NCBI RefSeq assembly: GCF_015056685.1
Contig: NZ_SVFW01000006.1
Span: forward strand, 62,001 to 126,000
Reading direction: 5' to 3'
Origin: Butyrivibrio sp.
GTDB taxonomy: Bacteria > Bacillota > Clostridia > Lachnospirales > Lachnospiraceae
DNA: 64,000 nucleotides
Both the position numbers and the translations under genes were made by a program. Positions 1 to 8,425 of the stretch are shown piece by piece. Numbering within the stretch: position 1 is the stretch's first letter; each line of letters starts with the position of its first letter. The notes beneath the pieces were generated by a model. It ran no database searches. It was not told the origin of the DNA and was given only the letters and a program-made list of their open reading frames with translations.

Positions 1-123
1 GTTTTAACAGGTAGAAATGCACCTGACTTTTTTATTGATAATGCAGATTATATTACAGAGATGAAGAAAATAAGGCATCCTTACGACGAAGGCATTGAAG
101 CGCGCCTGGGCATTGAATATTGA
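1..123 (+). CDS. cobO: Corrinoid adenosyltransferase, C-terminal fragment
   Basis: This is the last 40 codons of a gene that enters from the left edge, read in frame 1 to a TGA stop. The peptide starts VLTGRNAPDFFIDNADYI and ends with a HPYDEGIEARLGIEY tail, which matches the C-terminus of the CobO/BtuR type of ATP:corrinoid adenosyltransferase (typical pattern: LTGR..P..LI..AD.VTEM...KHPF..GI.AR.GIE). The enzyme adenosylates cob(I)alamin or its precursors in the cytoplasm. The N-terminal nucleotide-binding part lies outside the window, so activity cannot be judged. A hairpin follows the stop directly. Confidence 0.85.
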   Translation, partial: VLTGRNAPDFFIDNADYITEMKKIRHPYDEGIEARLGIEY

Positions 124-134
124 TTATCCAATAA

Positions 135-190
135 AAAGGGAGAGTATTATGGTTTTAAACATTTTGTTTTTGCCAGAATACTCTCTCTTT
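135..190 (+). terminator. Hairpin after cobO, merging with repeat element 1
   Basis: AAAGGGAGAGTATTATGG (135-152) pairs with CCAGAATACTCTCTCTTT (173-190), leaving a T-rich loop. It follows the cobO stop by 12 bases and could terminate that transcript, although there is no T-run after it. The same GGAGAGTATT string recurs at 1030-1039 and 1079-1088, beyond the right end of element 1, so the hairpin may belong to the repeat element. Confidence 0.5.
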
Positions 191-280
191 GTATGAGGGT
201 AAGCACCTAGCGGTGTGGCTGGTCATTATGCCTCGGGCTCTGAATCCAGGAACAGTAGGGGTGGCTACTTTTCTGACTAT

Positions 281-518
281 GGGTAATTTTTTAATATTCC
301 GACCTTTTACCCGTGTTTTGTTAGTACCCATGGGCAATATTTAATTTTCTCTGCCTTTTACCCGAGCTATCAGACATTCATTGGGTAAATCTATTATTTT
401 TTTCATATTTGCCCAAGCTTGTCCAATAATTCTCGGGTAATAATCATCTCTTTTATTTCCTTACCCAAATCATACACTAACTCATGGGTAAAAACCTGCA
501 TTTTGTTCTTTTTGCCCG
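281..518. repeat. GGGTAA/TTACCC alternating array of element 1
   Basis: Ten copies of a 6-8 bp motif alternate in orientation without exception: GGGTAA 281, TTTACCCG 306, GGGCAA 332, TTTACCCG 357, TGGGTAAA 382, TTTGCCCA 408, CTCGGGTAA 432, TTACCCAA 461, ATGGGTAAA 484, TTTGCCCG 511. Same-orientation copies lie 50-52 bp apart and half-steps are about 25-29 bp. The spacers are AT-rich. Neighbouring copies can pair as short hairpins. Confidence 0.9.
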
Positions 519-690
519 CAATGCTCTTTAAAAATGGACAATACGAGACCATGATTTGAGACCAAAACACTTTTATTGGCACTTTCAATTGGTCCATATA
601 AGATAAATCAGGCTGTTTATAATAGAGTTATCTTATATACACAGTTGGCCGAAGACATTGCAACGCAGAGCCGCTTATGCCTCTATGTTA

Positions 691-778
691 TGCACGCCGT
701 CCAGGGAAAATCTATTCTAGCGTGCCTTGCATCCATATACCTTGCACGCAATCTGATAATAATTCACTTTAGCGTGCA
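691..778. repeat. GCACGC/GCGTGC alternating array of element 1
   Basis: Four motif copies alternate in orientation: TGCACGCC at 691, GCGTGCC at 720, TGCACGCA at 743 and GCGTGCA at 772. Both orientations repeat with a spacing of exactly 52 bp. The motif is unrelated to the GGGTAA array just upstream, but the geometry is the same. Confidence 0.75.
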
Positions 779-868
779 CGAAGCATCTGTTCAGGACAGT
801 CATATCCTACTACTGTTCTCGGATTCAGAGCCTGAGGCAGAAAAAACCAGCCACACCGCAGGTGCTTG

Positions 869-992
869 CCCTTTACTGGTTCTGATGGAAACGCTACAAT
901 ACCAGGTCCGACGGTGAGTGAAGAATTACTGTTCCCATCATCCTCACCGTCGGCAAGGTATAGACGGCGTTTCCATCAGGTTCAGTCAAGGG
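869..992. repeat. Alpha hairpin module, right arm of element 1
   Basis: A 124-nt imperfect palindrome. The base pairs CCCTTTAC (869-876) with GTCAAGGG (985-992), the next stem pairs GATGGAAACGC with GCGTTTCCATC, and an inner stem pairs CCGACGGTGAG with CTCACCGTCGG. In elements 2 and 4 the second stem reads GAGGAAAACGC with GCGTTTTCCTC, so the sides have mostly changed together. The base stem varies in the same way. Confidence 0.85.
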
Positions 993-1105
993 TGGCGCAC
1001 GCAGCCGATTCACTTACGCACATACAAAAGGAGAGTATTTTAGCAAGTATTAAACACTTATCCACATAAAAGGTAGATGGAGAGTATTCTAATATGCAGT
1101 AAATT

Positions 1106-1152
1106 AAAAACCAATCGAGATCTAGCCATAGCTATGTGCTCGATTGGTTTTT
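1106..1152. terminator. Bidirectional terminator upstream of the receptor 3' end
   Basis: AAAAACCAATCGAG (1106-1119) pairs with CTCGATTGGTTTTT (1139-1152). With A-runs on one side and T-runs on the other, it can end transcription in either direction. It serves the minus-strand chemotaxis receptor gene, which ends at 1180, and insulates element 1. Confidence 0.85.
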
Positions 1153-1179
1153 ATCTTAGCGCTCGCAAGAAAATATGGA

Positions 1180-2913
1180 TTATGAAGGCATTTCTTCCAA
1201 TGTGAAGAATGCCATTTTTTCGTTGAGGGTTTCAGCCATGTCACGAAGATCATTTGCTGCACCACTTATGAGAGAAAATGTAGCATTGAGTTCTTCCATT
1301 GAAGCATTTGTTTCCTCTGTAGAAGCGGCATTTTGCTGAGATATAGCAGAAAGCTCTGTGATAATGTCTGAAAATCCTGCCTTAAGCTCATTAAGAAGAT
1401 GAATTTTCTTGGATATTACCTTTGTAGAATTGTCTACATTGTTGACGTTTTCTACAACTGCATCCATATCATCTTTTGTAGTATTGAGCTGAGTATTCTG
1501 CTCCTGCATGCTCTTTCCGAGCTCTTCAATAATTTCAACGTTCTTCTGTGACTCTGCAACAAGATTTTCCACTATTTCCTTGATTGAAACGGCAGCGTCC
1601 TTTGACTGCTTTGAAAGGTTACCAATTTCAGTAGCAACTACTGAGAAACCTTTTCCGTATTCGCCAGCTCTTGCTGCCTCAATTGAAGCGTTAAGAGAAA
1701 GAAGATGTGTCTGTTCAGCAATTGCAGTAATCATGTTTGAAGCTTCTGCGATGCTCTTAACTGAATCATTAGTAGTGCGAATCTGTGTATGAATGTCTTT
1801 CATTGAAGTCATGACATCTTTATTTTTACCCATAAGGTCATGAAGTGTATTTACAGTTCTCTGAGCACCTGACATCATTTCATTAGCAGAATTTGAAAGG
1901 TCTTCTATTTTTTCTGTAATTTCGTCAATACTGTCGCCCATCTGGTTAGTATTAGCTACAGAATTTTCCATGCTCTCAGCCTGAGAAGCAGCTCCACGGC
2001 TGATATCCTCTACAGCAGCTGTTATCTGTTCAGCTACATTAGAAGCAGATTCAGCAGAAGATGCAAGCTTTTCACCGGAAAGAGTTACATCATCTGAAAG
2101 CTTTTTAGTTGCGCTGATTACATCCTGAAGTTTGTCACGAACCATAGCGGAACTTTCTGCAATTACACCAAGCTCGTCCTTACGGTTGAATGTACGATCA
2201 TTGATGTAGAAAGAAAGTTCACCATCTTCAAGATTTTTAAGACCTGATACAATATCGCGGATTGATCTTGATGAAGTGCTTATAAGATAACGAGCTACAC
2301 CAAAGTTGAACAGGAAAAAACCAATGAATGTAAAAATAATAGAACGAAGCGCTGCGTCCATATTTGCTTTTACGATAGTAGTATCACGTCCTGCAAAAAC
2401 CATACCAACAACAGAACCATCAGAGTTCTTAAGTGGAAGATAGTATGCGTACCAATCCTGACCTGCAATCTCAAAATTTGAAGCAAGATATTCATTTCCA
2501 CTTGTGAGAACTTCGCTTACAACTGTCTCTGAAGCTTTTGTTCCTTCCATTCGCTGACCTGTAGTTGCGTCTGTAAGAGATGTAACAAAACGTGTATCAC
2601 CATAAAATAATGTATAGTGCATACCGGTTTTCTCATGGAGTGCATCAAGCTGTGCCTGGTAAATGTCGTGAACTGCTACGTCACCTTTCATAAGCTGGCC
2701 ATCCTCTGAAAGAGTCCAGTCACCTTCAAACTGATTGGATACTTCATCATTTAAAAGAACTGCCGCTGCATGCAAACCCTCTGAAAAAGAAGTGAGATAA
2801 GCTTTCTGAATGTTTCTAAAGCCTATGATACCAACACATGCTGCCATAAGAAGGGCAAGAACTGATGCGATAACAATTATAGTGCGAACCATGTTTCTGT
2901 TTTTTGTTTTCAT
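1180..2913 (-). CDS. Methyl-accepting chemotaxis protein
   Basis: A 577-residue membrane receptor that signals to the CheA/CheW chemotaxis system. It has an N-terminal membrane segment (about 10-31), an extracellular sensor of about 155 residues resembling a single Cache domain, a second membrane segment (about 188-210), a HAMP-like linker, and a long coiled-coil signalling domain. The hairpin tip reads AIAEQTHLLSLNASIEAARAG, followed by GFSVVATEIGNLS, which is the family hallmark. The ATG start follows AAAGGAAAGG. No C-terminal CheR-binding pentapeptide is evident (the end is TLEEMPS). Upstream are a c-di-GMP-I riboswitch and a terminator hairpin, so expression probably responds to c-di-GMP. 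The ligand is unknown. Confidence 0.93.
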   Translation of the reverse strand: MKTKNRNMVRTIIVIASVLALLMAACVGIIGFRNIQKAYLTSFSEGLHAAAVLLNDEVSNQFEGDWTLSEDGQLMKGDVAVHDIYQAQLDALHEKTGMHYTLFYGDTRFVTSLTDATTGQRMEGTKASETVVSEVLTSGNEYLASNFEIAGQDWYAYYLPLKNSDGSVVGMVFAGRDTTIVKANMDAALRSIIFTFIGFFLFNFGVARYLISTSSRSIRDIVSGLKNLEDGELSFYINDRTFNRKDELGVIAESSAMVRDKLQDVISATKKLSDDVTLSGEKLASSAESASNVAEQITAAVEDISRGAASQAESMENSVANTNQMGDSIDEITEKIEDLSNSANEMMSGAQRTVNTLHDLMGKNKDVMTSMKDIHTQIRTTNDSVKSIAEASNMITAIAEQTHLLSLNASIEAARAGEYGKGFSVVATEIGNLSKQSKDAAVSIKEIVENLVAESQKNVEIIEELGKSMQEQNTQLNTTKDDMDAVVENVNNVDNSTKVISKKIHLLNELKAGFSDIITELSAISQQNAASTEETNASMEELNATFSLISGAANDLRDMAETLNEKMAFFTLEEMPS

Positions 2914-2966
2914 TTTTGTGTTTCCTTTCCTTTAATCCTCTAACTCTCGAACCCCTTTTTATTTAA

Positions 2967-2994
2967 CAAAAAAGCACGGAACGAAATGTCCCGT
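2967..2994 (-). terminator. Terminator hairpin between riboswitch and receptor gene
   Basis: Read on the minus strand, GCACGGGACATTTCGTTCCGTGC is followed by TTTTTT; the opposite strand also has a run, so it could work both ways. It lies between the riboswitch aptamer and the receptor start at 2913, where the expression platform of a transcription-control riboswitch would be. It may also end clpB readthrough. Confidence 0.8.
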
Positions 2995-3016
2995 GCTACA
3001 AAAAAACCTAATTAAA

Positions 3017-3088
3017 GGTGCAACTGGCTGACATTTTAAAGTCCCTATAGCTTTGCGCCACAGGCTTTCGCCTGCTTTGCCAAATGTT
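3017..3088 (-). ncRNA. Cyclic di-GMP-I (GEMM) riboswitch
   Basis: Read on the minus strand, the stretch contains GGCAAAGCAGGC-GAAA-GCCTGTGGCGCAAAGC, then TATAGGGACT, then ATGTCAGCCAGTTGC. These match the conserved GEMM-I pattern: a GCAAA strand, a stem capped by a GAAA tetraloop, an invariant CGCAAAGC segment, GG.CT, and an ATG..AGCC.G.TTGC receptor helix. A terminator and then the chemotaxis receptor gene follow, a context known for GEMM-I. I infer that it tunes receptor expression to c-di-GMP. Whether ligand binding turns it on or off cannot be read from the sequence. Confidence 0.9.
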
Positions 3089-3212
3089 AAATTTTAAACT
3101 ATCGAGAATTATAATGTACAGTTCCGGTTAATGCAATATTAATTTTTTGTTTATAAAAAATTTATAAATCGTGCACATGAAAAAAGAAACACATGGCAGC
3201 ATTTTGGTTATT

Positions 3213-5810
3213 TTATACAAAAGACTCCGTTTTAGCGATAAGCTCGCCATTTTCCACATCAAAGATGATGGTGTCATGAGGCTTTACCTTATCTTCAAGA
3301 ATAATCTTGGCAGAAAGAGTTTCAACATATTTCTGGATATAACGCTTAAGCGGCCTTGCACCATATATAGGATCATAAGCGTTATCAATTACGTAGTCTT
3401 TGGCAGCATCATTAAGCTTGATACTGATTTCTCTATCAGCAAGACGTTTGTTAAGATCTGCAATTACCAGATCAACAATTCCACTTATGTTGTTCTTGGT
3501 AAGAGGCTTAAACATAATGATTTCGTCAAGTCTGTTCAGGAACTCGGGTCTAAAGTGAGAACGCAAATCTTCCATTGTGGCCTTTTCAGCATCTTCACTT
3601 ATTGAACCGTCATCTCTGATACCATCAAGCAGATACTGAGCTCCAATATTTGAAGTCATTATCAGGATAGTATTCTTGAAATCTACAGTTCTTCCCTGTG
3701 AATCAGTAATTCTTCCGTCATCAAGCACCTGAAGAAGAATATTGAATACATCAGGGTGGGCTTTTTCTATCTCATCGAAAAGAACTACAGCATAAGGTTT
3801 TCTACGAACTGCCTCAGTAAGCTGACCACCTTCCTCATAACCTACATATCCTGGAGGTGCTCCTATAAGCCTGGACACACTGTATTTTTCCATGTATTCG
3901 CTCATGTCAATTCTGACCATGTTGTTCTCATCGTCAAAAAGTGACTGGGCAAGACTTTTGGCAAGCTCTGTCTTACCAACACCTGTAGGGCCAAGGAAGA
4001 GGAATGAGCCAATTGGCTTACTTGGATCCTTGATACCGGCCTTAGATCTCATTATGGCCTCAGATACCTTTACAACGGCATCATCCTGACCAATTACTCT
4101 CTGATGAAGCTCATCAGGAAGATGAAGAGTTTTGTTTCTCTCACTCTCTGTAAGCTTGTTTACAGGAATGCCTGTCCATCTGCTGATGATTCCGGCAATT
4201 TCGTCCTCTGAAACTTTTTCGTGTACAAGGGCACCGTCTGCCTCTTTTTCTTTGGCTTTTTCCTCAGCCTCTTCAAGCTGTTTTTTGAGAGCAGGGAGCT
4301 TTCCATACTGGAGCTCACCGGCTTTCTCATAGTCGCCATCTCGCTGGGCGATGGCAATCTCTGAATTGATGGTATCAATCTGTTCACGCATTGCTGCAAG
4401 CTTATCTACAGCTTCTTTTTCATTGGACCACTGAGCTTTTCTGGTATCAAAGTCTTCCTTAAGCTCAGCAAGCTCTTTTTGCAGGTTAGCAAGTCTTTCT
4501 TTACTCAGAGAATCATCTTCCTTTTTTAGGGCTGCCTCTTCAATCTGCAGCTGCATGATTTTACGGTTAAGTTCATCAAGCTCGGCAGGCATTGAATCCA
4601 TCTCAGTCTTGATGAGAGCACAGGCTTCATCCACAAGGTCGATTGCCTTATCTGGAAGAAATCTGTCAGAAATGTACCTGTTGGATAAAACAGCGGCACT
4701 AACAAGAGCACTGTCCATGATCTTAACGCCGTGGAAGACTTCATATCTCTCTTTTAATCCACGAAGGATACTGATGGTGTCCTCAACTGTAGGCTCTTCA
4801 ACCATAACAGGCTGGAAACGTCTCTCAAGAGCGGCATCCTTCTCAATATACTGTCTGTATTCATTGAGGGTAGTAGCGCCGATGCAGTGGAGCTCGCCTC
4901 TTGCAAGCATTGGCTTAAGCATATTGCCGGCATCCATGGCACCATCTGTTTTACCTGCACCTACAATAAGATGAAGTTCATCTATGAAAAGAATTATCTC
5001 TCCATCGGAGGCCTTGACGTCCTCAAGGACTGCCTTTAATCTCTCCTCGAATTCGCCTCGATACTTGGCACCGGCTACCAGTGCACCCATATCAAGGGAA
5101 AAGATCTTTTTATCCTTAAGAGCAGTTGGCACATCACCGCTTGCAATTCTCTGGGCAAGGGCTTCAACGACTGCAGTCTTGCCGACACCGGGCTCACCGA
5201 TAAGAACAGGATTGTTCTTGCTCTTTCTGGACAGGATCCTGATCACATTTCGGATTTCTGTGTCTCTTCCTATTACAGGGTCAAGCTTTTGCTTTTTGGC
5301 TTTTTCTACCAGCTCTGTGCCATATTTACTTAAGGTGTCATAGGTTGCCTCAGGGTTGTCAGTTGTGACATTTCTGTTGCCTCGTACCTCTGAAAGGACC
5401 TGAAGGAATCTGTTCCTGTCGATACCAAATTCTCTGAAGATCTCTTTTACTTCTCTGTTGGGCTTCTTAATAAGAGACATAAACAGATGCTCGACGGATA
5501 CGTACTGATCTCCAAGAGCCTTGGCTTCATCCTCGGCAGACAAAAGAGCTTTGTTGAGATCTGCTCCGATGTAGGGCTGCCCGCCGGAAACTTTGGTTCT
5601 CTTTTCAATGGCGGAGATTATCCTGTTTAGGAAAGTTTCCTTATCTATGCCCATTTTCTCTATGAGCTTAGAAATAAGGCTGTCCTCAATAGTCATGAGA
5701 GAGTACAGAAGGTGTTCCTGTTCAATCTCCTGATTTCCATATTCAATAGCCACTTTTTCGCAGCCATTGACAGCTTCGATAGATTTTTGTGTGAATTTCT
5801 GTATATTCAT
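3213..5810 (-). CDS. clpB: ATP-dependent disaggregase ClpB
   Basis: An 865-residue Hsp100 protein of the usual ClpB length. It has an N-terminal Clp-N repeat domain (about 1-145), a first AAA+ module with Walker A GEPGVGKT (205-212), a middle coiled-coil domain (about 410-530) that separates it from ClpC-type proteins, and a second AAA+ module with Walker A GPTGVGKT. The GAPPGYVGYEEGGQLTE pore loop and the NRLDEIIMFKPL sensor region are present. It works with DnaK to dissolve protein aggregates in the cytoplasm. The ATG follows GGAGGG. No CIRCE operator was noticed upstream. It seems monocistronic. Confidence 0.97.
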   Translation of the reverse strand: MNIQKFTQKSIEAVNGCEKVAIEYGNQEIEQEHLLYSLMTIEDSLISKLIEKMGIDKETFLNRIISAIEKRTKVSGGQPYIGADLNKALLSAEDEAKALGDQYVSVEHLFMSLIKKPNREVKEIFREFGIDRNRFLQVLSEVRGNRNVTTDNPEATYDTLSKYGTELVEKAKKQKLDPVIGRDTEIRNVIRILSRKSKNNPVLIGEPGVGKTAVVEALAQRIASGDVPTALKDKKIFSLDMGALVAGAKYRGEFEERLKAVLEDVKASDGEIILFIDELHLIVGAGKTDGAMDAGNMLKPMLARGELHCIGATTLNEYRQYIEKDAALERRFQPVMVEEPTVEDTISILRGLKERYEVFHGVKIMDSALVSAAVLSNRYISDRFLPDKAIDLVDEACALIKTEMDSMPAELDELNRKIMQLQIEEAALKKEDDSLSKERLANLQKELAELKEDFDTRKAQWSNEKEAVDKLAAMREQIDTINSEIAIAQRDGDYEKAGELQYGKLPALKKQLEEAEEKAKEKEADGALVHEKVSEDEIAGIISRWTGIPVNKLTESERNKTLHLPDELHQRVIGQDDAVVKVSEAIMRSKAGIKDPSKPIGSFLFLGPTGVGKTELAKSLAQSLFDDENNMVRIDMSEYMEKYSVSRLIGAPPGYVGYEEGGQLTEAVRRKPYAVVLFDEIEKAHPDVFNILLQVLDDGRITDSQGRTVDFKNTILIMTSNIGAQYLLDGIRDDGSISEDAEKATMEDLRSHFRPEFLNRLDEIIMFKPLTKNNISGIVDLVIADLNKRLADREISIKLNDAAKDYVIDNAYDPIYGARPLKRYIQKYVETLSAKIILEDKVKPHDTIIFDVENGELIAKTESFV

Positions 5811-5946
5811 AAAGTTCCCTCCTCATAAAAAGGATCAATATACATTGTTATTATTGTTCTATTACAACTATAACACAGAAAATGATAATGTCAAATCATA
5901 TTTTTATGAATTACCAGGACTGGGGCAGAAATTCTTTAAAAGACAA

Positions 5947-5980
5947 TAAAAAACAGGGACTGCGATGAGTACAGTCCCTG
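5947..5980 (-). terminator. Terminator of the acidic surface protein gene
   Basis: CAGGGACTG (5954-5962) pairs with CAGTCCCTG (5972-5980), and the A-run at 5947-5953 is a T-run on the minus strand. It lies about 50 bases after the stop of the surface protein gene and before the clpB promoter region. Confidence 0.85.
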
Positions 5981-6029
5981 CTTTTAAGGTGAAGCTATAT
6001 GAAAGTTTAAAAAGGGTTTCAATTAAGTA

Positions 6030-7820
6030 TTATCTGAGAACAGTGTTCTTTGCTGTTTTTCTTATAACTGTGATTGATGTGAATGCTGCAAGGAGGAGAA
6101 TCATGATTCTTGCAGAAGTATTTGTTGTGTCTTCGGTTGATGCTCTTCTTGCGCCGAGTACTGCAGCTTCGTTATTTGTATCTCTTGTTGCTCCAAGGAC
6201 TGCTCCTTCTTCAGTAGCTGCTGCCATTGGTACAGGAGTTTCAGCAATTGTTATAGCTGCTGGAGTAAATGGAGCAGGAGTAACTTCGTCTCCAGTAGTT
6301 GTATCAGTATCATCATCAGTTGTGTCTTCACTTGCAGGTGCCGGAGCTGTTGGAACTACTGGATCAGGTATTATTGGTGTAACTATAGGATCTATTTCAG
6401 GAACCGGAGTAACTTCTGGTATAATCACAGGCTCAGGATCAACTACTGGTTCTGGATCAACTACAGGTTCAGGATCAGGAGTAGGAATAATTTCAGGTTC
6501 TGCAAGAAGATCCATAAGGCTAATGTGATTTAAATATGATCTTTTGCTAGGTGCTGCAAGTTTTTCAAGGATGTTTGGTGTATATTCTACAAGGTTTAAA
6601 GTTGGCTCTACAGGAACGTTGTAGGTCTTATAAACCTTAAGTGGCATCCATGCGTAGTCATAGATCATATCTATATCTGTTATATCATTAACATGATTTT
6701 TACCATCTTTATAGGTTAAAGTATGGCTGTCACCACAATTCCAATCCCATGAAGTTGTGACTGCGTTGTCCATTAGAATACTTCCGGCGCTCATCCAGTA
6801 TCCCATGCTGTGATCTTCATCAGTGTTCATGTAGAAGCAGGCATAACCTGGGTTTGTAGTTTCAAGCTGTGCACCGGCTGAATTAAATGTAATAGTGTCA
6901 TTTTCATCAATTTCAAAATCTTCAGAGTAGAAAAGACCTATTTCTGAGAAGTTGTGCTCAACATGTATTTTAACCATGTTTCCGGATTTTTCAGCGGCTT
7001 CTTCAATAGTGTAGGAACTGCCGATTGCAAATACAGCGTTTTCATCTGCGTTCTTTTCTACAGAAGCTTTAGCAGGATTATTGTAATAAGTGTTGATTGT
7101 ATTGTTGTACTGTTCTACAGAAGTGTATCCAACTGCCTTGATTCTTTCTTCCATTGCAAGGTCTTTTTCATACTGTGCAAGATTTTCTTCGTACTGTGCC
7201 TGAAGTCTTTCATTTTCTTGCTGAACTTCCTCGGCCTTTTCAAGTTCGGCTTGGTTATTAGCTTCTATTTCTTCATTTCTTTTTTCAGTATCAACTACAG
7301 CCTGTTCATATTCGGCATCGACTGCCTTGTTGTATTCATCAACCTGCTGGTTGTAATTCTCAGCTTCCTGGTTGTACTGGCGGATCTTGTCGTTATCAAG
7401 TTCGCCTTCAATCTCAGGCTTTGTAGGTTCTACAGGGGCAGAAGCTGCGCTTTCTGGTGTTCCATTGTTTTCTTCACTCTGTGCATTTTCATTATTTTCT
7501 GTCTCATCGCCTGCGTCATTGTCATTGGTATCGGATTCATTAACGTCTGCTTCATCATTTGAAGCATTTTCTTCGTCGTTCTCGTTATTTTCATTATTAT
7601 TGTTGTTTTCAGCAGCTTCGTTGTTTTCATTTTCTTCGTTGTTTTCACCGGCATCACCGTTCTCATTGCTGTCGTTTGTTTCTTCTTCATTTTCCTGCTG
7701 TTCATCTGCGGCGTAGGACTTAAGACTCATTCCTGCAGCTGATGAAAAAGATACAGCGGCTGAAAGGAAAATGATCATCATGTTCTTTAATTTGTGGTTC
7801 CAAAAATTTTTTCTCATCAT
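6030..7820 (-). CDS. Large acidic surface protein, coiled coil, C-terminal membrane anchor
   Basis: An unrecognised secreted protein of 596 residues. A signal peptide (about 1-38, ending SLKSYAADE) is followed by about 90 residues of Asn/Glu/Asp-rich low complexity, an EYEQAV/NEEIE/QAQYEENL coiled coil resembling the Ala-rich region of streptococcal antigen I/II proteins, and a domain of about 170 residues that ends near NVPVEPTLNLVEYTPNI. After it come PEPVVDPEPVVDPEPV repeats and a Pro/Thr-rich stalk. The C-terminus has VLGATR and VLGARR motifs, a hydrophobic segment (ARIMILLLAAFTSITVI) and a basic tail. There is no LPXTG. The chosen ATG (7820) follows GGTGAGGGTG with good spacing; a longer reading from 7892 lacks such a site. 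Adhesin or envelope role inferred. Confidence 0.75.
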   Translation of the reverse strand: MMRKNFWNHKLKNMMIIFLSAAVSFSSAAGMSLKSYAADEQQENEEETNDSNENGDAGENNEENENNEAAENNNNNENNENDEENASNDEADVNESDTNDNDAGDETENNENAQSEENNGTPESAASAPVEPTKPEIEGELDNDKIRQYNQEAENYNQQVDEYNKAVDAEYEQAVVDTEKRNEEIEANNQAELEKAEEVQQENERLQAQYEENLAQYEKDLAMEERIKAVGYTSVEQYNNTINTYYNNPAKASVEKNADENAVFAIGSSYTIEEAAEKSGNMVKIHVEHNFSEIGLFYSEDFEIDENDTITFNSAGAQLETTNPGYACFYMNTDEDHSMGYWMSAGSILMDNAVTTSWDWNCGDSHTLTYKDGKNHVNDITDIDMIYDYAWMPLKVYKTYNVPVEPTLNLVEYTPNILEKLAAPSKRSYLNHISLMDLLAEPEIIPTPDPEPVVDPEPVVDPEPVIIPEVTPVPEIDPIVTPIIPDPVVPTAPAPASEDTTDDDTDTTTGDEVTPAPFTPAAITIAETPVPMAAATEEGAVLGATRDTNNEAAVLGARRASTEDTTNTSARIMILLLAAFTSITVIRKTAKNTVLR

Positions 7821-8000
7821 AACATTCACCCTCACCTTTCGTTTATATGTGCGTTTCACCCTTTTGTTAGGGTCATAATAACAAGAGCACAATCATAAAA
7901 ATAATCATAATTGCGCTCTGAAATGTTTATTAACCAAATGTTTATGATGACTTAATTTTCTTTATTTTTGGGTTATATTTTGTATTGAATTTTTAGAAAA

Positions 8001-8183
8001 TCAAGAAAATTTATTGTTGACTTTATCGTATATATAGCCGATACCTTTTAGTTTAGATACAATATCTTGTAATTCATCATTTGAAATATCGAGGCCTTCC
8101 TGAAGAGCTTCAAGGCTTCCATATTCATCTCGAAGTTTCATGTTTATAAAGCTAAGTAGCATTACAGGGTCCTGTGGAATCAT
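8001..8183 (-). CDS. DUF4250-type small protein
   Basis: Sixty residues, starting MIPQDPVMLLSFINMKLRD and ending in a lysine-rich tail. This matches my recollection of the DUF4250 family, small cytoplasmic proteins of Clostridia with unknown function. The part around LEALQEGLDISNDELQDIVSKL looks like a small helix-turn-helix-like helical bundle. I chose the ATG at 8183 because AAGGAG lies 8 bases upstream; extending to 8273 adds 30 residues with no similarity and no ribosome binding site. Single gene, divergent from the polysaccharide operon. Confidence 0.7.
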   Translation of the reverse strand: MIPQDPVMLLSFINMKLRDEYGSLEALQEGLDISNDELQDIVSKLKGIGYIYDKVNNKFS

Positions 8184-8333
8184 GATCTTTCTCCTTTGTT
8201 TGTATGTTCTGTGATTATGGCATTTTGGCCATGCTGCATTTAACAGTTTATCATTCTGTTTTTTTATCAGCAAGAATAAGCATTTTTAGCCACCCAACAT
8301 ATTGGTTAAAATTTTATAAATTACCACATCATG

Positions 8334-8363
8334 TTGAAACGCCCGAAAATAAAGGTGTATAAT
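8334..8363 (+). promoter_or_regulatory. Candidate sigma-A promoter of the polysaccharide operon
   Basis: TTGAAA (8334-8339), an 18-base spacer and TATAAT (8358-8363), about 60 bases before the first gene at 8426. The -10 box is a perfect match to consensus. Confidence 0.6.
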
Positions 8364-8425
8364 TATTTTGATATATCATATATTTTTGTGCGGTCATTCG
8401 AAAAAGCTAAAAAGGTAGATATTAA

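Larger units (their letters stand above)
187..1029. repeat. Repeat element 1: inverted-arm element with motif arrays
   Basis: Non-coding element between cobO and the chemotaxis receptor gene. The left arm has only the inner beta module (203-258, GCACCTAGCGGTG to AACAGTAG). The right arm has beta (810-868) and the outer hairpin alpha (869-992), in reverse complement. The ends carry TTTGTATG...GTAAG on the left and its inverse CACTTACGCACATACAAAA (1011-1029) on the right. The core holds a 5-unit GGGTAA array (281-518) and a 2-unit GCACGC array (691-778). No open reading frame in it looks like a real protein. Elements 2, 3 and 4 share this architecture. Confidence 0.85.

Noticed and set aside
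576..917. 113-codon open frame within element 1
   Set aside because: It crosses core and arm of the repeat and has no homologue-like features; the core is an array of short motifs.
866..1069. Open frame starting MPFTGSDGNATIPG in the right arm of element 1
   Set aside because: The same peptide arises from the arm repeats at 17344-17553 and 18163-18378 because the DNA repeats; it has no ribosome binding site, no domain, and the arm is explained by hairpin structure.
6954..7562. 202-codon frame opposite the acidic surface protein gene
   Set aside because: It is antisense to low-complexity Asn/Glu codons, which give long open frames on the other strand; no ribosome binding site or recognisable domain.
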